A stretch of DNA of 64,000 nt from Streptacidiphilus carbonis (lineage in GTDB: Bacteria; Actinomycetota; Actinomycetes; Streptomycetales; Streptomycetaceae): assembly GCF_000787775.1 (NCBI RefSeq), contig NZ_BBPM01000022.1, positions 18,249 through 82,248 on the forward strand, given 5' to 3'. A model generated the notes under the pieces. The model did no database searches. It saw only the letters and a list, made by a program, of their open reading frames with translations, and had not been told where the DNA came from. Below are positions 30,886 to 39,021 of the stretch, in pieces. The first letter of the stretch is position 1, and each line of letters opens with the position of its first letter. Position numbers and translations under genes: made by a program.

Positions 30886-32232
30886 TCAGGGCGTCTTCTT
30901 GACCCGGACCGTCTTGGTGGACCGGGTCTCCAGTGTCATCGAGTCGGCCTCGCTGACGTTCTTACGGAATCGAACGGTACCTTCCTTCGGGTTCACCACG
31001 TCCACCACCTTCGCCAACAGCCGGAAGGTGTCCTCATTGCCCGATTCGTGCGCCAGCTGGACGGCCTTGCCCAGCTTGGACGTCGCGCTGTCCAGATCGC
31101 CGCGCCGGTGGGCCTCCATGCCCTCCTGGATCGCGTTGGCCAGGTCGGCCTGGCCGGTGTAGTGCGCCACCTGCGGGCTGATCTTGGTGGAGGCGGCGAT
31201 GTCGTCCGTCCACACCGCCTTGACCAGGCCCTGGGACAGCACCTCGGTGCTCCCGTCGGGCTGCGGCACCACCAGGCTGATCCGTCCGGCCAGCATCTCG
31301 CTGCCCACGGCCGCCGAGGGCACCTCGATGCACACGTGGTAGTCGCGGCTCTCGTCGCCCCAGGAGCCGGTGGGGTAGTCCCCGGCGCGCGGCCCGGACT
31401 CCTTGCGGCGGCCGCTCAGGTCCTCGACGGTCGGGGCGACCTGCTTGACGAACTTCACCGCGGCATTGGCCGGCGTCCACACCCGCAGGGCCACGTCCGC
31501 CACCTCCTTGCCCATGGCGTTCTCCATCATGGCGCGGAAGTCGTCGGCGAGAGCCGCGGGGTCGGCGACGATGTCGACCGTGCCCAGCAGCGCCGAAGAG
31601 ATCCGGCGCAGCTCCTGGACCTCCCAGTCGGTGCCCACGCCGCGGCAGTCCGCGGTGAAGTGGCCCTGCACCCGGTCCAGGGTGCGCTGCAGGTCGTTGG
31701 GGTTCTCGTGCTCGTTGCGGCCGTCGGTGAGCAGGATGCCGTGGCGGATGGATATGTCCCGGCGGGAGTGGAACAGCTGCTCCGCCTTGCTCAGCCAGGT
31801 GCCGATGGCGGTCCCGCCGCTGGGGGTGAGCCGCCGCAGCGACTGCTTGGCCTCCTCACGGCTGCCGGCGTGCGCCACCGCGAGCTGTCCGCCGCCCGGG
31901 TAGACCTCCTTGGCCTCGTGCGTCCCGGCCACCACGGCGAAGGCGACCCCGTCCCTGACCGCGTCGATCGCGGCGGCGGTGGCCTCACGGGCGGCGCGGA
32001 TCTTGTCGGAGGGGTAGTCCATGGATCCCGAGCAGTCCACCATGATCACTACCGCCGCGTCCGGTCCGTCGGCGTAGTTGACCGGCTGGGAGCCGACGCT
32101 GCCGCTGGTCCCTCCGCCGGTCGCGGTGACCGTGACGATCGCGTTGACCTCCCGGGCCCCCTCGGCCAGGTACTCGTTCTGGAAGATGTCGACGGCGAAC
32201 TGGGGCAGGTTGGACTTGGCGAGCCTGGCCAT
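30886..32232 (-). CDS. VWA domain protein of the PknG cluster
   Basis: A 448-residue cytoplasmic protein. A von Willebrand A domain spans about 57-250 with a complete MIDAS: D66-C-S68-G-S70, Thr in the SGGTAIG loop, and Asp in LLTDGRNE. A beta-rich region follows (about 260-350), then a helical TPR-like stretch near 360-420 (AIQEGMEAHRRGDLDSATSKLGKAVQLA), and a basic C-terminal tail. VWA proteins of this kind scaffold metal-dependent protein complexes. It begins 3 bases after the phosphatase stop, so it is translated with it. A role as adaptor in the kinase/phosphatase complex is inferred. Confidence 0.9.
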   Translation of the reverse strand: MARLAKSNLPQFAVDIFQNEYLAEGAREVNAIVTVTATGGGTSGSVGSQPVNYADGPDAAVVIMVDCSGSMDYPSDKIRAAREATAAAIDAVRDGVAFAVVAGTHEAKEVYPGGGQLAVAHAGSREEAKQSLRRLTPSGGTAIGTWLSKAEQLFHSRRDISIRHGILLTDGRNEHENPNDLQRTLDRVQGHFTADCRGVGTDWEVQELRRISSALLGTVDIVADPAALADDFRAMMENAMGKEVADVALRVWTPANAAVKFVKQVAPTVEDLSGRRKESGPRAGDYPTGSWGDESRDYHVCIEVPSAAVGSEMLAGRISLVVPQPDGSTEVLSQGLVKAVWTDDIAASTKISPQVAHYTGQADLANAIQEGMEAHRRGDLDSATSKLGKAVQLAHESGNEDTFRLLAKVVDVVNPKEGTVRFRKNVSEADSMTLETRSTKTVRVKKTP

Positions 32233-32235
32233 GGG

Positions 32236-33705
32236 TCAGATCTCCCGCTTCTCTCCCGCGCCCATGACGGGCAGCGAGAGCTCGGTGGGTGTGTACGAGG
32301 TGGACAGAGGGGAGGGCAGGCAGGGCAGTACGGCGACCGTGATGTTGTCGTGCCCGCCCCGCTCGCAGGCGAACCTGACGAGTTCCTGGGCCGCCTCCAG
32401 CGGGCGGGTCCGCGCGTCCGCGGGGACCACGGCGCCCAGGTCGGCGGCCGACTCCCAGTAGTTCCACAGGCCGTCGGTGCAGATCAGCACCACCCCTGCG
32501 GAGGGGGGCGCGAAGACGGTGGTGTGCGGCTCGACCTCGACGGCGTCCGCCCCCAGCCAGCCGGTGATCGCATGGGCGCGGGCGTCGGCGTAGGCCTCGG
32601 CCTCCTCCATCAGCCCCGCCTCGACCATCCTGGCCGCCCAGGAGTCGTCCACGGTCAGCCGTTCGGAGCCGACCCGGTCGTCCGGGAACCAGTAGGCCCG
32701 GCTGTCGCCGACCCAGCCCACGGTGACCTCGCCGCCGGCCGCGATGGCGCTGACGATGGTGCAGGCGGGGGAGTTGCGGCTGGGCTCCAGCGGGCCCTCG
32801 TTGGCCAGGTCCTCGACCCGCTGGGCCGCGGCCATGATCGCGGCGTGCATCGCCGGCTTGGGGTCGGCGCCGGACTCCAGCGCCTCCAGCAGGTACTCGC
32901 TCGCCGTGTCGGCGGCGGCCTGTGACGCCTCGTCAGGACGGGTCGCCGAGGACACCCCGTCGCACACCACCGCGACCACGGCCGGGGAGCCGCCGGGACG
33001 GGAGGTGGCGGCGACCGCGAAGGCGTCCTCGTTGCGGTGGTGCCGGTGGCCGCGGTCGCTGACCCCGGTGACCCCCGCCAGCGCGCGCTCCTGATGGTCC
33101 CTCGGACGCGGCTGCGCCCGCCCGCAGGCCTCGCAGTACCCGTCCGCGTCGATCCGCTGGGCCCCGCACCCCACACACACCGGACCGCTGCCCGGAGCGA
33201 TCACCACCACGGGGTTGGGCTCGGTCGGCGCGTGGTCCGGCTCCGGGTCCAGGTCGTCCTCGCTGACCAGCAGTTGCGAGGGCGCCGCCAGCAGGAAGTC
33301 CCCCGTCGCTCCCGGCACATGCGCCGGCGCCTGCGGCGCGGCAGAGGCCTCCGCGACACCGCGGCCCAACCCGGCCCGGGGATCCACCCCCACCGCCGGC
33401 GGCCCGGGAGGCATGGGCGGCACTCCGCCCGGGGCCCCCGACTCCGGACCGCCACCGTGTCCGCTCGCTCCCACGGGTTCCTCCGCCCGATAGGCCTGCC
33501 CCTGCTCCGCAGCTCCGTCCGCCCCCGACGCCCGGCCGGCCGCAGGCGCAGCCCCGCTGTACCCGTGCCCCGCGGGGCCGCCGGGCGCGGCCCCGGAGGG
33601 CGGGTTGACCGCGGCCGTCAGGTCGCGCCCGCACTGCTCGCAGAAGCGGTCGCTCTCGCTCACCGGCTGCGCGCAGTTCGGACAGGAAAGGGTCAACTGG
33701 TCCAT
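32236..33705 (-). CDS. PP2C-type Ser/Thr phosphatase with N-terminal zinc ribbons
   Basis: A 489-residue phosphatase. The N-terminus is a zinc ribbon (CPNCAQPVSESDRFCEQCG, C8-C26), then a Gly/Pro/Ala-rich linker, then a second ribbon (CVGCGAQRIDADGYCEACG near 168-186). The PP2C domain (about 200-480) has all metal sites: RNEDAF, VVCDGVS, GWVGDSRAYW, LICTDGLWNYW and HDNITVAV. It should dephosphorylate kinase targets with Mn or Mg. The gene lies 6 bases after the kinase gene and 3 bases before the VWA gene, the classic writer/eraser pairing. No membrane segment is present. Confidence 0.95.
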   Translation of the reverse strand: MDQLTLSCPNCAQPVSESDRFCEQCGRDLTAAVNPPSGAAPGGPAGHGYSGAAPAAGRASGADGAAEQGQAYRAEEPVGASGHGGGPESGAPGGVPPMPPGPPAVGVDPRAGLGRGVAEASAAPQAPAHVPGATGDFLLAAPSQLLVSEDDLDPEPDHAPTEPNPVVVIAPGSGPVCVGCGAQRIDADGYCEACGRAQPRPRDHQERALAGVTGVSDRGHRHHRNEDAFAVAATSRPGGSPAVVAVVCDGVSSATRPDEASQAAADTASEYLLEALESGADPKPAMHAAIMAAAQRVEDLANEGPLEPSRNSPACTIVSAIAAGGEVTVGWVGDSRAYWFPDDRVGSERLTVDDSWAARMVEAGLMEEAEAYADARAHAITGWLGADAVEVEPHTTVFAPPSAGVVLICTDGLWNYWESAADLGAVVPADARTRPLEAAQELVRFACERGGHDNITVAVLPCLPSPLSTSYTPTELSLPVMGAGEKREI

Positions 33706-33711
33706 GCGCGC

Positions 33712-36477
33712 TTACACCCACGTCCTGGGCCGGGTGCGGTTCGCCCGCTCCACCCACTCGATCCGCTTCTCGGGCTGCTCCGCGAGACGCGCCAGCACCC
33801 GGTACGACTGTTCCAGCGCGAAGCGCAGTTCCCGTTCCTCCGCCGGATGGCCCAGCAGCAAAATCGGTCCTGCACCTGCCGGCCCGTCAGGACGCCCGGC
33901 CAGCACCCAGCCCAGGGCCTTGCCCAGCACCTCGACGGAGAGCTCCTCGCGCCGCCGCGCGTCCAGGCCGAGCCCGGTGAGCTGGGTCGAGCAGGCGTCC
34001 AGATCGCCCTTGAGCGGCTCCGCCGCCGACCGCTCGCGCAGTCGCGCCCGTACCGCCGCGACCCGGGCCGCCACATAGTGGTTGGAGGTCTCCGGCACCG
34101 ACTCCAGCGCGGCCACCGCGCCCACCCGGTCGCCGGAGGCCAACCGAACCCGGGCCAGCCCGAACGCCGCGCTGACGTACGAACGGTCGGTGGTCCACAC
34201 CAGCCGGTAGAACTCGGCGGCGTCCTCGCGCGAGCCCAGCACCTCGGCGCAGATGGCCAGCGCCAGCTTGGGCGCGGCCTCGCCCGGGAACGCGTCGTAG
34301 ACGGCGTCGAAGGAGTCGGCCGCGGCCCGAGCCGCAGCCAGCGGCTCCGGCCCGCCGGCGGTGCCCGCCGCGACCAGCGCGGACAGCCCGCGGTACCAGA
34401 CCACCCGCCAGTCGTCGGGGTGGTCGGCCGACAGCGAGTTCAACGCCGCGTCCACCGCGGCCAGGTCGCCGATCTCGATCAGTGCGCGCAGCTCCCGCAG
34501 CCGCAGCTCGACCGAGCTCACCGGTGCGGACCGCAGCGCCGCTATGACATCGGCCGGAGCGGTCGCCATCAGCGCCGCCAGGAACCCGGCGTTGGGGTCG
34601 CCCACGTCGATCCGGGGCACCGGCAGCGCCAGCGCGGCCGGCCGCGGGTCCAGCGCCAGCACCCGCGGCGCGGCGTCGCCGCCCGGCTGGAACGGCAGCG
34701 CCGGGCCCACTCCGGGGATGGTCGCCGGGTGCGTCCCGTTGGCGCCGGCGCCGGGAACCCCGACCGCGGCCGCGGGCGCCGCACCCGGCGCAGCGTGCAC
34801 CGGCATCGGCCCGCGCGGCGCAGGCACACCCTTGCGTCCGCGTCCACGCCGCCCGGCGCCGTCCCTGCCGGGCGCGTCGAAGGCCGCAGGGCCCACCAAC
34901 TCGGTGTCGACCACCCGCAGTTCCGCGCCGAACAGGGTGGACAGGGCCGGCCGCGGCCGGTTGTCCTGGAGCGCCAGGATCTCCCGGAGCACCCCGGTGA
35001 GCTGCTCCGCCATCTCCTGCGCCGAGGAGAAGCGCTTGTCCGGGTCCGGGTCGGTGGCCCGGACCAGCAGCCGGTAGAAGGACTCGTAGCGGTCGAAGAC
35101 CTCCACGTCCTCCGGGCCCGGCAGGGAGTCCCGGTAGACGGTGGAGAAGCCCTGGAAGTCGAAGGTCAGCACGGCCAGCGAGCGGGCCACGGTGTAGAGG
35201 TCGGAGGCGGGCGAGACGCCGTCGGTGGCGATCTCGGGGGCCTGGTAGCCGATGGTGCCGTAGATCGCGCCGTCGTCGTCCTGGCGGCGCACCGCGCCCA
35301 TGTCGATGATCTTCAGCGTGTCCTCGGACTGGATCACGTTGTCCAGCTTGAAGTCGCAGTAGATCAGGCCCCGACTGTGCAGGTAGCCCAGCGCCGGCAG
35401 TGCCTCCAGCGCATAGGCGATGGCCTGTTCGACCGGCAGCGGGACGCGCCGCCCGTCCGCGCCGCGGCGGCTGTCCGCGATGTCCTTGAGCGACTTGCCG
35501 CCGACGTACTCCATCACGATGTAGCCGTCGGTGCTGCCCTTGGCCAGGTCCGGGTGCTCGACGAAGTTGATGATGCGGACGATGTTGGGATGGTCGACCT
35601 CGGCCAGGTAGCGGCGCTCGGCGATGGCGACCGCCAGCGCCTCCTCGTCGCCGGTGTCCAGCAGGCCCTTGAGGACCACCCACTTGTCGTTGACCCTGCG
35701 GTCGATGCCCAGGTAGATCCAGCCCAGGCCGCCGTGCGCGATGCAGCCGACCACCTCGTACTGGCCGCCGACCAGGTCGCCGGCGAACAGCTTGGGGCTG
35801 AACGAGTACTCGGTGCCGCACTTGGTGCAGAAGCCCTCCGGGCGGCCCGCGTTGCCGTTGCGCGAACGGCCCACCGGGGCCTCGCACTTGCTGCAGTAGC
35901 GCTTGCGCTCGGGGACCTCGGGGTGCTCCTGCACCATGCTGCGCGGATCGGTGGTGGGAATCGGAGGCACCGTCACCAGCCCGGCGCCGAGGGCGCCCCG
36001 GCTGGACTGCCCGGTGCTGCTGCGGGTGCTGCGCACCGACACCGAGCGGGTGGATCCGCTGCGCACCGACCGGGAACGGCCCGACAGCGAGCGCGAGGAG
36101 CCGCGGGTGCTGCCGGTGCGGGCCGACCGGGACGACCCCTGCTCCGGTACGCCTGCGCCGGACAGCGCGCCCGGCAGCACGGAGGACGCCGCCGGGGCGA
36201 CGACGACCGGCGCGGGCGCCAGTCCGCACTCGGTGCAGTAGCCGTCTGCGTCGATCACTCCGCCGCCGGTGCAGTCCGGCCGGGTGCAGGGCGAACCGGG
36301 GCCCGCCGCCCTGCCCGGTGCGGCCTGTGCCGGCGCCGACGCCTGTGCCGGAGCCGCCGCCTGGGCGGGAACCGCGGCCGGAGCCAGTCCGCACTCGGTG
36401 CAGTAGCCGTCGGCGTCGATCACCCCGCCACCGGTGCAATCGGGCCGCGTGCACGGTGTGCCCGTCATGGACGTCAT
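33712..36477 (-). CDS. pknG: PknG-type Ser/Thr protein kinase with extra zinc ribbons
   Basis: A 921-residue soluble kinase. Two near-identical zinc ribbons (C9-C29 and C64-C84, each with VIDADGYCTECG) precede a Ser/Arg-rich stretch (114-160) and a rubredoxin-like motif (C195, C198, C217, C220). The kinase domain (about 237-500) has the PknG-like loop IAHGGLGWIYLG, Lys270 in VVLKG, a YCDFKLDN catalytic loop in place of HRD, and IDMG in place of DFG. The C-terminal half is TPR-like. In mycobacteria PknG controls glutamate metabolism through an FHA protein. Start choice among closely spaced ATGs (36468, 36477, 36486) rests on a GGGGGG run. Confidence 0.95.
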   Translation of the reverse strand: MTSMTGTPCTRPDCTGGGVIDADGYCTECGLAPAAVPAQAAAPAQASAPAQAAPGRAAGPGSPCTRPDCTGGGVIDADGYCTECGLAPAPVVVAPAASSVLPGALSGAGVPEQGSSRSARTGSTRGSSRSLSGRSRSVRSGSTRSVSVRSTRSSTGQSSRGALGAGLVTVPPIPTTDPRSMVQEHPEVPERKRYCSKCEAPVGRSRNGNAGRPEGFCTKCGTEYSFSPKLFAGDLVGGQYEVVGCIAHGGLGWIYLGIDRRVNDKWVVLKGLLDTGDEEALAVAIAERRYLAEVDHPNIVRIINFVEHPDLAKGSTDGYIVMEYVGGKSLKDIADSRRGADGRRVPLPVEQAIAYALEALPALGYLHSRGLIYCDFKLDNVIQSEDTLKIIDMGAVRRQDDDGAIYGTIGYQAPEIATDGVSPASDLYTVARSLAVLTFDFQGFSTVYRDSLPGPEDVEVFDRYESFYRLLVRATDPDPDKRFSSAQEMAEQLTGVLREILALQDNRPRPALSTLFGAELRVVDTELVGPAAFDAPGRDGAGRRGRGRKGVPAPRGPMPVHAAPGAAPAAAVGVPGAGANGTHPATIPGVGPALPFQPGGDAAPRVLALDPRPAALALPVPRIDVGDPNAGFLAALMATAPADVIAALRSAPVSSVELRLRELRALIEIGDLAAVDAALNSLSADHPDDWRVVWYRGLSALVAAGTAGGPEPLAAARAAADSFDAVYDAFPGEAAPKLALAICAEVLGSREDAAEFYRLVWTTDRSYVSAAFGLARVRLASGDRVGAVAALESVPETSNHYVAARVAAVRARLRERSAAEPLKGDLDACSTQLTGLGLDARRREELSVEVLGKALGWVLAGRPDGPAGAGPILLLGHPAEERELRFALEQSYRVLARLAEQPEKRIEWVERANRTRPRTWV

Positions 36478-36517
36478 CCCCGCCATCCCCCCATCGATCG
36501 ACTGTTCGCCATCATGG

Positions 36518-37912
36518 TCAACCCCTGTAAGGGCGCCCGTCCACCGGACCCGCCCCGCCGCCGTTGAGATCACCGTCAAAACCGCCGCCGCCCGCCGAAC
36601 CGCCGGCCGGCGCACCGTTGCCCGGGGGCCGGAGCGCGTCCTGGTAGCGCCGTACCGCGTACTCCGCGGCCCGAAGGTCGCAGGGTGCGCTCCAGAGCAT
36701 CCGCCGGGCCTGGTCGTAACGCTCGATCAGTTCCGGGTCCTCCGCGACGCCCCGCCGGGCGGCCATCGCCTTGTAGGCGTCCAGCCGTCCGCGCAGTTCC
36801 GCGCGTATCGCCAGCGGTGCGGTGACCGCCGTCAGCGATTCCCTGGCCCGCTCCAACTCCCGCTGGGCCGCGCCCTCCAGGGTGTCCAGCAGCGGGCCGA
36901 GCCGGTGCCACTGCCCGTGCCGCCGCAACTGGTCGGCCTGGGCCAGCCGCTCGCGCATGGCGCTGGCCGGTCCCGGCACCGCCGGGACCTCGGTGGAAGC
37001 GATCTTCGCCAGCACCTCGCCGCGCGCCCGCCGGGCCTCGGCCAGTGTGGCGTCCGCTCTGGCCAGCGTCTCGCCGACGCCCTCCAGCCGTTCGTCGGCG
37101 TCGTCCCGCAGCCGCAGCAGGTCCTCCAGCTCCAGTCGGAGGTCGTCCACGGTGCGGGCGCCGCGGTCGTAGCGTCCGGTGTCGACGCTGCCGGGGACCG
37201 CGCCCCGGGCCGTCTCCTGGCCGGCGGCCGCCGGGTGGGGCGTCCAGAAGGCGAGCGGGTCGGAGACCACCTCGCCGCGCAGCGCGGCCAGTTCCTTGGC
37301 CATCTCCTCCAGCGCGTCGCCGGCCGGGTGCTCGCCGGGATGCACGCCGACCGAGCGGGCCAGCGCCCGTACCCGGCCCAACTCGGCGGTGAGCAGGTCT
37401 ATCCGGGCCGGCAGCGCGGACCAGACCGCGTCGGCGGCCGAGGCCACCTCCATGACCCGCCCGTACCAGCCGTTCATCCGGTCGACCAGTTCGGTCAGGC
37501 TGACCTGCTCGCTCATCCGGGCGCCACCGGTGATCCCGACGACGGTGTGGCCGCCCTGCGGCAGCCGCCCGGCCGAGACGGTGACACCCCGTCCGCGCAG
37601 CAGTTCGGTCAGCTCGTACAGCTCGGCCTGGCCCGGCCGGGTCCGCCGGGAGCGCACCGCGCGGGCGGCGGCCAGCGCCTCCGAGTAGGTGTCGAACATC
37701 GACCAGAGCAGGCCCAGGCCCGGTTCGGCCTGCGCCCAGCGCTCCCGGGTGCGGCCGTTCAACTCGGCGCCCTCCAGCAGCCGGCGGCCCGGGTGGTCCT
37801 GCAGCGCCAGCAACGACGCCTCCACGGCGTCGCGTTCGGCACCGAGCCTGGTCAGGGTGCGGTCCACCTCCTCCCGGGTCATCACGGGACCGTTGGGTCC
37901 TGTCAACGCCAT
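36518..37912 (-). CDS. Coiled-coil protein of the PknG cluster, function unknown
   Basis: A 464-residue cytoplasmic protein that I do not recognise as a named family. It is mostly helical with long heptad-like stretches (about 12-50, 150-215, 255-310 and 325-400), rich in Arg, Glu, Leu and Ala. One compact segment near 105-135 (GRGVTVSAGRLPQGGHTVVGITGG) may be a small folded domain. The C-terminus is a Gly-rich tail. It lies between the GlnH-like gene (132 bases) and the kinase gene (40 bases), so it probably links sensor and kinase or dimerises with the kinase. No signal peptide or membrane helix is seen. Confidence 0.85.
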   Translation of the reverse strand: MALTGPNGPVMTREEVDRTLTRLGAERDAVEASLLALQDHPGRRLLEGAELNGRTRERWAQAEPGLGLLWSMFDTYSEALAAARAVRSRRTRPGQAELYELTELLRGRGVTVSAGRLPQGGHTVVGITGGARMSEQVSLTELVDRMNGWYGRVMEVASAADAVWSALPARIDLLTAELGRVRALARSVGVHPGEHPAGDALEEMAKELAALRGEVVSDPLAFWTPHPAAAGQETARGAVPGSVDTGRYDRGARTVDDLRLELEDLLRLRDDADERLEGVGETLARADATLAEARRARGEVLAKIASTEVPAVPGPASAMRERLAQADQLRRHGQWHRLGPLLDTLEGAAQRELERARESLTAVTAPLAIRAELRGRLDAYKAMAARRGVAEDPELIERYDQARRMLWSAPCDLRAAEYAVRRYQDALRPPGNGAPAGGSAGGGGFDGDLNGGGAGPVDGRPYRG

Positions 37913-38044
37913 CCGTCCGCCATTCGTTCTTCGGTCCCCGTCGTCGTGCCCTGTTCCGACCCGCTCGGTCCCAACCTGCCTGACCCGACCCGCCCTGACC
38001 GCCCAGACCCGACCCGACCCGCCCTGAGCCGATCTGCCTGTCGC

Positions 38045-39007
38045 TCAGCCGGCGAAGTGCGGAACGGGCGCCCCCGGGGAGGATCCCAGCGGCTTCAACC
38101 ACTTGTTGTACTCCGTGACCCACTGGTTCGCCAGGAAGTCCTGCATCGCCGCGTTGACCCTGCGTACCAGGTCAGTGGAGCCCAGCTTCATGGCCACACC
38201 GTAGACCTCCTGGTCCAGCAGGCCGCCGACCAGATGAATGGTCGGGTCCTGGGCCACTTGTCCGGCGCCCAGGGCGTTGTCGGTGACGGTGGCGTCGACA
38301 TTGCCCAACTGCATCTGCACCAGGCAGTCCAGCTGGTTGGCGACCTGCATCACCTTGGCGCCGTGCTTGTCGGCGTTCAACTGGTCGAGGCCGGTGGAGC
38401 CGGACGCCGCGCAGACCGTCCTGCCCTTGAGCGTGTCGTTCAGGCCGGTGATCGACGAGGACTTGGGCGCCACCACCTCCTGCCCGGCGTAGAAGTAGGG
38501 CACCGAGAAGGACACCTGCTTCAGCCGGTCACAGGTGATCGTCATGGTCCGGACCACCACGTCCACCTGGCCGCTCTGCAGCGCGGTGATCCGGTTGGCG
38601 GTCGGCACCGCGAGGAACTCGACCGCGTTGGCGTCGCCCAGGATCGATTTCGCCAGGGCGTGCACCAGGTCGATGTCGAAGCCCTGCAGGTTCCCGGTCA
38701 CCGGGTCGCGGAAGCCCCACAGGTCGCTGTTGGTGTCGATGCCGGCGATCAGCTTCCCGCGCTTCACGATCTTCTGCACGTTCGCGCCGCTGTCGTCCGT
38801 ACTGGGCGTCAGGCCGGTGGTGGTGTTGCAGGACGCGGCAGCGGGCGCGAGCGCCGGAGTCCCGCCGACGATCCGCACGCTCTGCGGCCGCGGCTCTGCC
38901 GCCGAACTGCCCGGCAGCGCCAGCGAGCCCAGCAGCACCGCGGCCGCCGCCAGCACGGTCACCCGGGTCCGCCTGCCCGTTCCCATGGCCATCAGTAGCT
39001 TCCCCAT
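38045..39007 (-). CDS. glnH: GlnH-like extracellular amino-acid-binding protein
   Basis: A 320-residue protein of the bacterial extracellular solute-binding family 3. After a signal peptide (about 1-38) come IVKRGKLIAGIDTNSDLWGFRDPVTGNLQGFDIDLVHALA and VPTANRITALQSGQVDVVVRTMTITCDR, both typical of glutamate/aspartate-binding proteins. There is no transporter permease or ATPase beside it. Instead it overlaps the GlnX-like gene, as in the mycobacterial GlnX-GlnH-PknG sensing pathway. Unlike a lipoprotein it has no Cys after the signal cleavage region. The ATG at 39007 follows AGGGGGCGG; an in-frame GTG at 39025 overlaps the upstream stop and is the alternative start. Confidence 0.9.
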   Translation of the reverse strand: MGKLLMAMGTGRRTRVTVLAAAAVLLGSLALPGSSAAEPRPQSVRIVGGTPALAPAAASCNTTTGLTPSTDDSGANVQKIVKRGKLIAGIDTNSDLWGFRDPVTGNLQGFDIDLVHALAKSILGDANAVEFLAVPTANRITALQSGQVDVVVRTMTITCDRLKQVSFSVPYFYAGQEVVAPKSSSITGLNDTLKGRTVCAASGSTGLDQLNADKHGAKVMQVANQLDCLVQMQLGNVDATVTDNALGAGQVAQDPTIHLVGGLLDQEVYGVAMKLGSTDLVRRVNAAMQDFLANQWVTEYNKWLKPLGSSPGAPVPHFAG

Positions 39008-39021
39008 GTTCTGCCGCCCCC

